The position numbers and the translations under genes were made by a program. A model generated the notes under the pieces. That model ran no database searches and was not told the origin of the DNA. It saw only the letters and a list, made by a program, of their open reading frames with translations. A stretch of 64,000 nt of DNA from Entoloma clypeatum (taxonomy: Eukaryota > Basidiomycota > Agaricomycetes > Agaricales > Entolomataceae), in assembly GCA_963565915.1 (NCBI GenBank), contig OY751490.1:4836001-4900000 (forward strand), in the 5' to 3' direction. Of the stretch, positions 63,523-64,000 are shown in pieces; the first letter of the stretch is position 1, and each line of letters opens with the position of its first letter.

Positions 63523-64000
63523 TATTACAACAGACAATGGAACAATATTATAATACGATGTATCTCTCCCTTGCGTGTCCATTGTACCTCTCTTCCCTCA
63601 CACTTCCCGCCTGCGCCACGCACATGCTGGCATTCCCCATGTCCCCCCACCCGCGCATCACAACTCTCCCTCACTTCCCCCTGGGCAGCGATTTTGACCG
63701 ACACATCGTACATCTCGTCCCTCACACCTCTTTCCCGGATATGGTCCCTTGCACCCTGCATCTTCCTGAGGGGCGTCTCCCGTGTTTCCATGCGTTTCTC
63801 ACGGCCCTCGCCTGCCCGTTGTCCCTCTCCCTCTTCGGCGTGTTGTCGTTCTCATCCCTGTCACTGCCCATCATCCATGTTATGCTTAACAAACTGTTCC
63901 AAGGTTCGGGCAGAGTATGCAGGAAGTGGAAAGGCGAAGAGCAATGTGATTGCTAAATCTAAGGAATGTAGCTATGGTACATGAGGTTTATATAGTACTG
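63523..64000. other. Window end, no confident gene
   Basis: An open frame at 63537-63956 (Leu/Pro/His-rich) has no ATG at its assigned start and no domain. It may be part of a repeat. Nothing else was recognised. Confidence 0.35.

Noticed and set aside
63537..63956. 139-codon Leu/Pro-rich frame at the window end
   Set aside because: Starts with TTG, is low in complexity and shows no domain; could be repeat-derived.

Overview
The window looks like nuclear DNA of a mushroom-forming basidiomycete (Agaricomycetes). Genes are sparse and interrupted by introns of about 50-70 nt with GTRNGT donors. The host families are typical of that group: F-box-like proteins with an N-terminal coiled coil, a NACHT-WD40 NLR-type protein, phi-class glutathione transferases (GSTs), small secreted cysteine-rich proteins and a lineage-specific nucleotidyltransferase-fold family. 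About half of the sequence is transposable elements. One 200-N assembly gap lies at 49655-49854.

Layout. 1-12191: a decayed Ty1/Copia element (copy 1) whose 5' end lies outside the window. It is split in its pre-integrase region by an 8.1-kb LTR element (881-9010) that encodes only a Gag protein. 12192-34061: host DNA with a small secreted cysteine-rich gene (13135), an F-box gene (15270), an unassigned gene (17200), a GST relic (20724), an apparently intact GST (21222-22110), a reverse-strand NACHT-WD40 gene with lesions (22683-27374), a beta-trefoil-like gene (29330) and a reverse-strand F-box gene (32062-33797). 34062-45441: reverse-strand Copia copy 3, whose 3' LTR was later split by forward Copia copy 2 (34124-39974), which looks complete. 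45681-49290: a reverse-strand hAT transposase gene. 50622-57564: a second GST gene split by Copia copy 4 (51042-56825) and carrying a 274-bp host duplication on either side of it. 58278-61795: a proline-rich gene and a gene with two tandem nucleotidyltransferase-like modules. 62000-63530: a cluster of non-autonomous repeats, including a 785-bp element with an 8-bp target duplication and a 244-bp TA-flanked inverted-repeat element.

How the parts relate. The four Copia copies form two subfamilies, copies 1/2 and copies 3/4. Copies 2 and 4 keep full Gag-Pol reading frames, so they could supply enzymes for their own family. The Gag-only element has no enzyme genes and would need another LTR element's reverse transcriptase and integrase. 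All three nonsense mutations in the Copia copies, and both differences between the two LTRs of copy 3, are C-to-T changes at CpG sites, which suggests decay by deamination of methylated CpG. Gene models were made by eye from splice consensus and family resemblance; no search or alignment program was run.
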